Shown: piece after piece, positions 55,075 through 62,332 of the stretch
Layout: each line of letters opens with the position of its first letter
How positions within the stretch are numbered: position 1 is the first letter of the stretch
NCBI RefSeq assembly: GCF_004358095.2
Contig: NZ_SMZJ02000005.1
Span: forward strand, 1 to 64,000
Length of the DNA stretch: 64,000 bases
Source: Seonamhaeicola sediminis
GTDB lineage: Bacteria > Bacteroidota > Bacteroidia > Flavobacteriales > Flavobacteriaceae
Direction: 5' to 3'
Translations under genes and position numbers: made by a program
Notes under the pieces: generated by a model
Told to the model about the DNA's origin: nothing
Seen by the model: the letters and a program-made list of their open reading frames with translations, nothing else
The model's database searches: none

Positions 55075-55527
55075 TTAAAACGGAAGGTCATCATTTTCTT
55101 CTTCAACTGTAGGCTCACTAACAGATTGTTGCTTATTTGATTCAGGCTGTTTTGGGCTTGCTGCCGCCTGAGCATTTTGCTCACTTTCTTTTTTTGTGGT
55201 TAAAAAAGTGAAATCTGTACATTGAATTTCAGTGCTGTAGCGTTCGTTACCAGAATCATCTTGCCACTTACGGGTTTTTAATCGTCCTTCAATATAAACC
55301 TTATCGCCTTTACTTAAATATTTTTCACAAATTTCGGCACCTTTATTTCTAACCACTATGTTATGCCATTCTGTATTAGTAACACGCTCATTTGTTTGCC
55401 TGTTTGTATAAGTTTCATTGGTTGCCAAAGGAAATCTTCCAACGCAACCACCACCTTCAAAATAATGCATTTTAACCTCATCTCCCAAATGCCCTATTAG
55501 CATTACTTTATTTAATGTTCCTGACAT
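55075..55527 (-). CDS. ssb: Single-stranded DNA-binding protein
   Basis: Coats single-stranded DNA in replication and repair. The 150-residue protein has the OB-fold (MLIGHLGDEVKMHY, TEWHNIVVRNKGAEICEKYL, KGDKVYIEGRLKTRKWQD), a Gln/Ala/Pro-rich linker and an acidic tail ending EEENDDLPF that recruits partner proteins. It lies between mutY and gldE. Confidence 0.96.
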   Translation of the reverse strand: MSGTLNKVMLIGHLGDEVKMHYFEGGGCVGRFPLATNETYTNRQTNERVTNTEWHNIVVRNKGAEICEKYLSKGDKVYIEGRLKTRKWQDDSGNERYSTEIQCTDFTFLTTKKESEQNAQAAASPKQPESNKQQSVSEPTVEEENDDLPF

Positions 55528-55614
55528 ATCTTAATTAATTATAGATTGCAAAATTACTTAATTGTAACTCATTTTTAAAATTAATAAAAAAATATGATTA
55601 GCTAATATTTTGTA

Positions 55615-56655
55615 CTAAAATCTGAATGACTCTATAAAGTTTCCAATTAAGATAGGAACCGCATAGTCCTTGATGTTATTTATTGAAACCCCTTTTGTTT
55701 CTAGATTTTTAACATTAATTATCCAAAACTTTGTATATAAATGTTGGTGAGATAATTTATGAACGATACTAGTCTCATTATAAAAAGACAAATCAAATGA
55801 ACTATTTTTAAGAAGTTCATGATTATCTATATGCTTTTTAAAAGTGTTAAAGTCCATTTCTGATTTTGTTTCTACCAACGGAAACTGATAGAGATTTTGC
55901 CAAATGCCCTTTGTTTTTCTCTGTTCTAAAATTGTTTTTCCGTCTTCAGAAATAAATACTAAAAAGTTAAAATATTTCTTTTTTGCTTTTACTGCTTTAA
56001 TCTTAACTGGTAATTGATCTATTCTATTTTGCTTTAAGGCCACACAGGAAATGTTTAGTGGACAAACTGAACAATCAGGATTTTGAGGTTTACATTGTAT
56101 GGCACCAAACTCCATAATAGATTGATTAAAATCGGCAGGCTTTTTTTTATCAATTAGTTCCTGAGCCAATAATTTAAATTCCTTAATTCCTTTGGTTGAA
56201 TTAATGGGTGTGTCAATTCCAAAATAACGAGATAAAACGCGGTATACATTGCCATCAACCACAGCAGCAGGTTCGTTAAAACAAATGGAGGCTATAGCAC
56301 TAGCTGTATAATCGCCAATTCCTTTTAATTTTATGAGCTCTTTAAAGGATTTTGGGAATTCACCATTCAATTCATTGACAACATACTTAGCCGTAGCATG
56401 CAGATGTCTTGCTCTGGAATAATAACCAAGTCCCTGCCACAACTTTAACACGTCACTTTCATTGGCGTTGGCTAATTGGAATACAGAAGGGAATTCTCTT
56501 AAAAAAGCTTCATAATAAGGTAAACCTTGTTTAACCTGTGTTTGCTGTAAAATGATTTCTGAAAGCCAAATAAAATATGGATCTTTAGTTTCCCGCCAAG
56601 GAAGACTTCTCTTATTAATTGAATACCAGTTAATTAAAGTTTTTGAAAATTGCAT
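55615..56655 (-). CDS. mutY: A/G-specific adenine glycosylase
   Basis: Removes adenine mispaired with 8-oxoguanine. The 346-residue protein has the catalytic Glu in WLSEIILQQTQV, the helix-hairpin-helix LKGIGDYTASAIASICF with catalytic Asp in AVVDGNVYRVL, the 4Fe-4S ligands in QCKPQNPDCSVCPLNISC (C-x6-C-x2-C-x5-C), and a NUDIX-like 8-oxoG recognition domain (KYFNFLVFISEDGKTI...). It is complete. Confidence 0.96.
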   Translation of the reverse strand: MQFSKTLINWYSINKRSLPWRETKDPYFIWLSEIILQQTQVKQGLPYYEAFLREFPSVFQLANANESDVLKLWQGLGYYSRARHLHATAKYVVNELNGEFPKSFKELIKLKGIGDYTASAIASICFNEPAAVVDGNVYRVLSRYFGIDTPINSTKGIKEFKLLAQELIDKKKPADFNQSIMEFGAIQCKPQNPDCSVCPLNISCVALKQNRIDQLPVKIKAVKAKKKYFNFLVFISEDGKTILEQRKTKGIWQNLYQFPLVETKSEMDFNTFKKHIDNHELLKNSSFDLSFYNETSIVHKLSHQHLYTKFWIINVKNLETKGVSINNIKDYAVPILIGNFIESFRF

Positions 56656-56718
56656 GAGTGCTTTTTAGACAAAGCGCTAAAATAAACCTTTATAATCTTA
56701 AATTTTAATGAATTAGGT

Positions 56719-56750
56719 TTGAAATATTGAATATTTAATTCCTATATTTG
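56719..56750 (+). promoter_or_regulatory. Promoter of the HU gene
   Basis: TTG (56719-56721), 21 nt, TATATTTG (56743-56750), a perfect consensus match, about 46 bp before the start codon. Confidence 0.8.
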
Positions 56751-56796
56751 CATCCCTTAAAAATAGTATATAGTAATTATAAAATAACAATTTAAA

Positions 56797-57087
56797 ATGA
56801 CGAAGGCTGATTTAGTAGCAAAAATTTCTGAGAAATTAGGAATTGAAAAAGGAGATGTTCAAGCAACTGTTGAATCTTTCATGGAAGAAGTAAAAACTTC
56901 ACTAGAAAGTGGTGATAATGTTTATTTAAGAGGTTTTGGAAGCTTCATTATCAAAACCAGAGCTGAAAAAACAGGAAGAAACATTTCTAAAAATACTACA
57001 ATTAAGATTCCTGCTCACAACATTCCTGCGTTTAAGCCTGCGAAAGTTTTTGTTGAAGGAGTTAAAACTAACGTAGAAGTAAAGTAA
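56797..57087 (+). CDS. HU-family DNA-binding protein
   Basis: Nucleoid-associated dimer that bends DNA. The 96-residue protein has MTKADLVAKISEKLGIEKGD, GDNVYLRGFGSFIIK and the DNA-arm region KTGRNISKNTTIKIPAHNIP followed by AFKPAK. HU versus IHF cannot be separated with certainty; the single-gene context favours an HU homodimer. The COX24-like basic protein follows 36 bp later. Confidence 0.95.
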   Translation: MTKADLVAKISEKLGIEKGDVQATVESFMEEVKTSLESGDNVYLRGFGSFIIKTRAEKTGRNISKNTTIKIPAHNIPAFKPAKVFVEGVKTNVEVK

Positions 57088-57123
57088 AAACAAAATAAAT
57101 TATTAATTTAAAAGACACTATTT

Positions 57124-57216
57124 ATGCCAAGTGGTAAAAAACGCAAAAGACATAAGGTAGCGACGCATAAGCGTAAAAAACGTAGACGCGCTAATCGTCA
57201 TAAAAAGAAAAAATAA
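57124..57216 (+). CDS. Tiny basic AURKAIP1/COX24-domain protein
   Basis: ATG at 57124 opens 30 codons: MPSGKKRKRHKVATHKRKKR and then RRANRHKKKK. More than half the residues are Lys or Arg. It matches the short AURKAIP1/COX24 (mS38-like) domain proteins of Bacteroidota, whose mitochondrial relatives are small-subunit ribosomal proteins bound near the decoding region. A ribosomal or RNA-binding role is inferred. It lies 36 bp after the HU gene with a terminator 4 bp downstream, so the two share a transcript. Confidence 0.85.
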   Translation: MPSGKKRKRHKVATHKRKKRRRANRHKKKK

Positions 57217-57220
57217 ATCG

Positions 57221-57247
57221 AAAAAGTAGTTAGGTTAACTACTTTTT
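57221..57247 (+). terminator. Terminator after the HU operon
   Basis: A 12-bp stem AAAAAGTAGTTA/TAACTACTTTTT with a GGT loop and T tract, 4 bp past the basic protein's stop. Confidence 0.85.
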
Positions 57248-57391
57248 TGGTTAAAAAACTAAACGTTCTTTGAAATGAGTTCTTTAAGAACTCCACGGGT
57301 AAAAAATCCTGTGATGATTATCTAAATTTATATTTTGATAATCAAAAAAATATTGTTTAATCCATCTGTACAACTGCAGTTTTTAGTTATT

Positions 57392-57419
57392 AGTTGTTAG
57401 TTTTTAGTTGTTAGTTTTT
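57392..57419. repeat. Tandem 14-bp duplication
   Basis: AGTTGTTAGTTTTT occurs twice in tandem, inside a longer TTAG/TTTTAG-rich stretch (57378-57430) upstream of the RNase G gene. It fills much of the 273-bp gap (57217-57489), which otherwise holds only the HU-operon terminator. Confidence 0.6.
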
Positions 57420-57489
57420 AAAACTTTTAGCTATTTTACTTTTTACTTATAGCTTTTTCACTAAAAGTGTATGGATAAAAATTAACGAA

Positions 57490-59034
57490 ATGGATAAAGA
57501 ATTGATCATCCGATCTAGTTCCGATACTGTTGATTTTGCCTTATTAAAAGATGGAAAACTAATTGAATTACAAAAGGATGAAGATGAGAACAATTTTTCG
57601 GTTGGTGATGTGTTTATAGCCAAAATAAGAAAAACAGTTCCTGGGTTAAATGCTGCATTTGTTAATGTAGGTTATGAGAAAGATGCTTTTTTGCACTATC
57701 ATGATTTAGGCCCAAAATTACCTTCACTTTTAAAATTCACAAAACGTGTAAGCACAGGTAAACTAAAAGATTTTTCTTTAAAAAATTTCCCATTTGAAAA
57801 AGATATTGATAAAGACGGCAAAATTGTCGACGCATTAAAATCTAATCAATCGCTATTAGTACAAATAGTAAAAGAACCCATATCTACAAAAGGCCCAAGA
57901 ATAAGCTCTGAGCTTTCAATTGCCGGCAGATATATTGTTTTAGTTCCTTTTTCTAGTCGTATTTCTATTTCACAAAAAATAGAAGACCGTGAAGAAAAAG
58001 ACCGCTTAAAACGATTGGTAAAAAGCATAACACCTCAAGGGTTTGGAGTTATTGTTCGTACAGTAGCACAAGGCAAAAAAGTAGCCGAACTAGATAAAGA
58101 TTTACAGAATTTGCTTAGTCGTTGGACCGCAATGTGTAAAAAATTACATAAAGCCCATCATCCAAGTAAAGTGTTAGGAGAAATGAATAAAGCCTCGTCT
58201 ATTTTACGAGATATTTTTAATGACACCTTCACTGGAATAACAGTTGATGATGAAGAGCTTTATTATCAAGTAAAAGATTATCTGCAAGAAATTGCACCAA
58301 AGAAAGAATCAATAGTTAAATTGTATCAATCTAAAGTACCTATTTTTGAAAAACATGGTATTGAAAGACAAATAAAGACCTCATTTGGCAGAACCGTTTC
58401 TATGGCAAAGGGTGCCTATTTAGTAATAGAGCATACTGAAGCTTTACATGTAATAGATGTAAATAGCGGAAACCGTTCTAACAAAGCCAATAACCAAGAG
58501 GAAACTGCATTGGAAGTTAACTTAATTGCTGCTTCAGAAATTGCTCGCCAGTTACGATTACGAGACATGGGCGGTATTATAGTAGTGGATTTTATTGATA
58601 TGACTAATGCCGAAAATAGGCAGAAGCTCTTTAATCATCTACGTGAAGAAATGCAAGACGACAGAGCAAAACATAAGATTTTGCCTCCAAGTAAATTTGG
58701 ATTGATACAAATTACAAGACAGCGTACGCGCCCTGAAATGAATATAAAAACTAGGGAGGAAGACCCAAATGGAATCAACGGATCTGAAGTTGAAGCTCCA
58801 ATTGGAATTGTTCAAAAAATAACGCATGATCTTGAAGTATTGCTTCGAAAAGACTATAAAAAGTTGACTTTAAACACACATCCTTTTATAGCAGCCTTTT
58901 TAACTAAAGGTTTTCCATCTATACGTTCAAAATGGTTTTTTGAACACAAAAAATGGGTGAAAATTTTACCAAGAGATGCTTACACATATTTAGAATATCA
59001 TTTTTTTGACAAAGATGGTAATCAAATTAAATAA
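57490..59034 (+). CDS. rng: Ribonuclease E/G family protein (RNase G-like)
   Basis: Endoribonuclease for rRNA maturation and mRNA decay. The 514-residue protein has an N-terminal S1-like domain (DVFIAKIRKTVPGLNAAFVN), an RNase-H-like region, catalytic Asp residues in LHVIDVNSGN and IIVVDFIDM, and ITRQRTRPEM. The C-terminal RNase E scaffold is absent, fitting RNase G. The two zinc-link cysteines of E. coli RNase E (CPxCxGxG) are not apparent; the C-terminus instead runs PFIAAFLTKGFPSIRSKWFF. Confidence 0.93.
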   Translation: MDKELIIRSSSDTVDFALLKDGKLIELQKDEDENNFSVGDVFIAKIRKTVPGLNAAFVNVGYEKDAFLHYHDLGPKLPSLLKFTKRVSTGKLKDFSLKNFPFEKDIDKDGKIVDALKSNQSLLVQIVKEPISTKGPRISSELSIAGRYIVLVPFSSRISISQKIEDREEKDRLKRLVKSITPQGFGVIVRTVAQGKKVAELDKDLQNLLSRWTAMCKKLHKAHHPSKVLGEMNKASSILRDIFNDTFTGITVDDEELYYQVKDYLQEIAPKKESIVKLYQSKVPIFEKHGIERQIKTSFGRTVSMAKGAYLVIEHTEALHVIDVNSGNRSNKANNQEETALEVNLIAASEIARQLRLRDMGGIIVVDFIDMTNAENRQKLFNHLREEMQDDRAKHKILPPSKFGLIQITRQRTRPEMNIKTREEDPNGINGSEVEAPIGIVQKITHDLEVLLRKDYKKLTLNTHPFIAAFLTKGFPSIRSKWFFEHKKWVKILPRDAYTYLEYHFFDKDGNQIK

Positions 59035-59038
59035 CTTT

Positions 59039-59070
59039 AAAAGCCTTACTATTTGTTTAGTAAGGCTTTT
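59039..59070. terminator. Bidirectional terminator between rng and the aldo/keto reductase
   Basis: A 13-bp stem AAAAGCCTTACTA/TAGTAAGGCTTTT with a 6-nt loop, 4 bp past the rng stop and 25 bp before the convergent reductase stop. The stem sequence matches that at 27546-27573. Confidence 0.85.
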
Positions 59071-59094
59071 TTGATTAATTGGTAATCTGTAAAC

Positions 59095-60132
59095 TTATGG
59101 AGCAGGATTAGGTATAACATCATGCACTTTATTAATAGCCTCAATAACTTCCTTATTTAAATCTACATTAATACTATCAATGTTCTCTTTAAGTTGTTCT
59201 AAATTAGTAGCCCCAATAATATTACTGGTTAAGAATGGTTGCTGATTTACAAAAGCCAAAGCCATTTGACTAATTGATAAATTATTGTCCTCCGCAATTT
59301 TTAAATACCGCTCTGTTGCCTCTGTAGATTGCTCGCCACTATACCGCGCAAATCTTGGAAACAATTTTAAACGAGCATTATCAGCGGCTGTACCTTTAAT
59401 ATATTTACCAGACAAGACACCAAAAGCCATTGGTGAATAAGCTAGTAAGCCTAAATTCTCTCTAATGGAAACTTCTGCCAAATCACCCTCAAAAGTCCTA
59501 CATAATAAGGAATAAGGATTTTGAATGGTTATTGGTCTGGGTAAATTATTACGCCTACTTTCTTCTAGATAACGCATGGCTCCCCAAGCTTTTTCATTAG
59601 AGAGCCCTATATAGCGAACTTTTCCACTTTCAATAACATCTTGTAAGGTATTAAGAACTTCATTGAAATTATCTGTCCAATCATCATTGTAATCATGTTT
59701 ATAATCCCTAACTCCAAAAGTATTCGTTTGTCGCTCCGGCCAATGTAATTGAAATAAATCTATATAATCTGTTTGTAATCGTTTTAATTCATTATCAACA
59801 GCCTGATGAATAGCCTCACTGCTAAATCCCGTTTTACGGATATGTGCCGTATAGTCTCCTGGACCAGCAATTTTACTAGCAATAATAAGCTTGTCTCTTT
59901 TCTTTGTTTTTTTTAACCATGTCCCAATTATTTCACTTGTTTTTCCTTGAGTTTCAGGTGAGGCCGGTACTGGATATAACTCCGCAGTATCAATAAAGTT
60001 TACACCTTGATCAATGGCATAATCTATTTGAGCATGTCCTTCTGCTTCTGTATTTTGATTCCCCCAAGTCATAGAGCCTAAACAAATTTTACTAACCTTT
60101 ATGTTGGTGTTTGGCAATACTGTATACTTCAT
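59095..60132 (-). CDS. Aldo/keto reductase (Tas-like)
   Basis: NADPH-dependent oxidoreductase with a TIM barrel. The 345-residue protein has SKICLGSMTWGNQN, the catalytic Asp-Tyr in NFIDTAELYPV, LIIASKIAGPG (Lys), LFQLHWPERQ (His) and C-terminal SNIIGATNLEQLKENI for cofactor binding. Long loop insertions resemble E. coli Tas and YghZ-type enzymes. The physiological substrate is unknown. Confidence 0.93.
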   Translation of the reverse strand: MKYTVLPNTNIKVSKICLGSMTWGNQNTEAEGHAQIDYAIDQGVNFIDTAELYPVPASPETQGKTSEIIGTWLKKTKKRDKLIIASKIAGPGDYTAHIRKTGFSSEAIHQAVDNELKRLQTDYIDLFQLHWPERQTNTFGVRDYKHDYNDDWTDNFNEVLNTLQDVIESGKVRYIGLSNEKAWGAMRYLEESRRNNLPRPITIQNPYSLLCRTFEGDLAEVSIRENLGLLAYSPMAFGVLSGKYIKGTAADNARLKLFPRFARYSGEQSTEATERYLKIAEDNNLSISQMALAFVNQQPFLTSNIIGATNLEQLKENIDSINVDLNKEVIEAINKVHDVIPNPAP

Positions 60133-60297
60133 TTATAAAGTTTTTTGTAGTGTTAAAAATTGAATAAAATGGTATTTTATTAGTAACAAAAATAAAAACC
60201 TTTCCAGTAAATTACATTACTAAAAAGGCTTTTGTCATGTATGATATTGTTTCGAATTATAAAATGATTATCAAACTATAAATCTGTAAAATAATGA

Positions 60298-61257
60298 TTA
60301 ATTCTCATTTAACAACCTAGATAGTTCATCCAATTTAGGTGTTAAAATAACTTCTATGCGTCTATTTTTTGCTTTTCCTTCAGGAGTGTCATTCGTAGCA
60401 ACTGGCGCATACTCACCTCGTCCCGCAGCGGTTAAATTTTCTGGATTGATAGCTGCATTCTCTCTAAGTATGTTTACAATGGCGGTGGCACGTTTGGTAG
60501 ACAAATCCCAGTTACCACTTAACTGACCGCTACCTTTATACGGTACATTATCTGTGTGGCCTTCAATTAAAACAGCAATTTCTGGATTATCTCCCAACAC
60601 TGTACCAAGTTGCTGAACAGCTCTACGCCCTTCGGTATTTACAGCCCAACTTCCTGAACTGAAAAGCAGCTTATTTTCCATAGAAACGTACACTTTACCA
60701 TCGCGTTGCTCTACGGTTAAACCTTTTCCTTCAAAATCGGTCAAGGCTCTTGAAATGGCATCTTTTAAAGCACTCATAGCTGCATCTTTATTGGCAATTA
60801 CTTTTTCTAGCTCTGCAACTCTGTTAGAACGATCTTCTAATTCTTTTTTAAGTTTTTCTAAACGAGCACTTTCTGCTGCCAAAGCTTGTTCTTTAGCTTC
60901 TAATTGGGCTAATAGTTCTCTATTCTTTTGCGAATTTTTAGCAATGGCTGCGGAACTATTCTTTTCTAAAGCTTCATAAGAAGCCTTTAAAGCATCATAA
61001 TTAGACTTCATAGCGTTACAATCGGCTCTCAGTTTATCTCGATCTGCTAATGCCTCTTCATATGCTGCTTGAATTTGTTTCAACTCATTGGCTGCCGCAT
61101 TTTTAGCCTTTAAGAGAGCCTCATTTTCATCAGATAGTTTTCGGTTCTCATTCTTTAAGTTATTGTATTTACCTTCCAGTTCTTTATAAACTTTAGGTGA
61201 CACACAAGAAGCAAAAACCGCTAGGGTTAATACTAATACTGAAATTCTTTTAATCAT
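60298..61257 (-). CDS. OmpA-family lipoprotein with coiled coil
   Basis: The N-terminus MIKRISVLVLTLAVFASCVS is a lipoprotein signal. Residues ~22-165 form a long coiled coil rich in Glu, Lys, Ala and Leu. Residues ~185-300 are an OmpA/MotB peptidoglycan-binding domain (VLIEGHTDNVPYKGSGQ, NWDLSTKRATAIVNILRE, GRGEYAPVATNDTPEGKAKN, RRIEVIL). It probably tethers the outer membrane to peptidoglycan. It follows exonuclease III by 32 bp on the same strand. Confidence 0.93.
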   Translation of the reverse strand: MIKRISVLVLTLAVFASCVSPKVYKELEGKYNNLKNENRKLSDENEALLKAKNAAANELKQIQAAYEEALADRDKLRADCNAMKSNYDALKASYEALEKNSSAAIAKNSQKNRELLAQLEAKEQALAAESARLEKLKKELEDRSNRVAELEKVIANKDAAMSALKDAISRALTDFEGKGLTVEQRDGKVYVSMENKLLFSSGSWAVNTEGRRAVQQLGTVLGDNPEIAVLIEGHTDNVPYKGSGQLSGNWDLSTKRATAIVNILRENAAINPENLTAAGRGEYAPVATNDTPEGKAKNRRIEVILTPKLDELSRLLNEN

Positions 61258-61289
61258 TAGGTTAGGTTTTTGGGTTTGACTGAATTTAA

Positions 61290-62054
61290 TTAATGTTCAA
61301 TTTCTAAAAGTATAGGACAATGGTCACTATGAACCGCATCCTGAAGTATAACGGCTCTTTTGATATTTTCTTGTAAAGGTTTAGCAACCATGGCATAATC
61401 TAATCGCCAACCTTTGTTATTAGCGCGTGCATTAGCCCTATAACTCCACCAACTATATTGTTGCTTTTCAGGGTTTATAAATCGGAAAGAGTCAACAAAT
61501 CCATTATTTATAAAGGCGCCAATCCACTCACGTTCCACTGGTAAAAATCCTGAAACATTTTTAAGCCCTTTAGGATTATGAATATCAATTTCTTCATGGC
61601 AAATGTTATAATCGCCACAAATAATAAGATTCGGGATGGTTTCTTTAAGGTTGTTTATGTAGTCTTGAAACATGGCCATGTATTCCAACTTATGTTCCAA
61701 CCTAGCAATATTTGTGCCAGAAGGCAAATACAAACTCATAATAGAGCAATTATCAAAATCTACTCGTAAATTTCTACCTTCAAAATCCATAGATTCAATA
61801 CCGGTTCCATATTCAATATGATTGGGTTTGCTTTTACTTAAAACAGCTACACCACTATAGCCTTTCTTTTGGGCACTAAACCAGTAATGGTGTTTATATC
61901 CAGCTTCCTCAAAAACTGCTAAATCTAATTGTTCTTTTAATGCCTTTATTTCTTGTAAACATATCACATCTGGACTAGCTGCTTTTAACCAATCTAAAAA
62001 ACCCTTATTAATTGCAGCTCTAATTCCGTTTACATTATACGATATGATTTTCAC
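61290..62054 (-). CDS. xth: Exodeoxyribonuclease III / AP endonuclease
   Basis: Cleaves DNA at abasic sites and degrades 3' ends. The 254-residue protein has ISYNVNGIRAAINKGF, catalytic Glu in CLQEIKALKEQL, NLIICGDYNICHEEIDIHNP (Asp/Asn), and RLDYAMVAKPL with SDHCPILLEIEH at the C-terminus. Length and motifs are typical of the ExoA/Xth class. Confidence 0.96.
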   Translation of the reverse strand: MKIISYNVNGIRAAINKGFLDWLKAASPDVICLQEIKALKEQLDLAVFEEAGYKHHYWFSAQKKGYSGVAVLSKSKPNHIEYGTGIESMDFEGRNLRVDFDNCSIMSLYLPSGTNIARLEHKLEYMAMFQDYINNLKETIPNLIICGDYNICHEEIDIHNPKGLKNVSGFLPVEREWIGAFINNGFVDSFRFINPEKQQYSWWSYRANARANNKGWRLDYAMVAKPLQENIKRAVILQDAVHSDHCPILLEIEH

Positions 62055-62223
62055 TTGATTCTCTTTTGTTTTCAGCTAAAATAAATAATACATTACTTTT
62101 ACACCATAGCTTTATCAAGCATTTATACAGAAAACTATCAACATACTATTTTAGACTTATTTTAGTTTAAATATCTAATGAAAGCTTTGAATAAGATTTA
62201 GTAATTACCAAAACTTGTTTTAT

Positions 62224-62332
62224 CCCAAACTATGGGCGATTTCTTTGTTATCAAAAATTTTAAGTCCCCCCAACCAAAAGGTTGCTGCGGGTTAAAATTT
62301 TATCTTGTCTTGAACTCATCACATAGTTTGGG
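62224..62332. promoter_or_regulatory. Nested inverted repeats at the start of the last gene
   Basis: Three symmetric pairings share one centre: CCCAAACTATG (62224-62234) with CATAGTTTGGG (62322-62332), AAAATTTTAA (62254-62263) with TTAAAATTTT (62292-62301), and CAACC-AAAA-GGTTG (62271-62284). The transcript could fold into one long interrupted stem. Whether it is leader or coding sequence depends on the start codon of the following gene. It may be an mRNA structure or a small decayed palindromic element. Confidence 0.45.
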
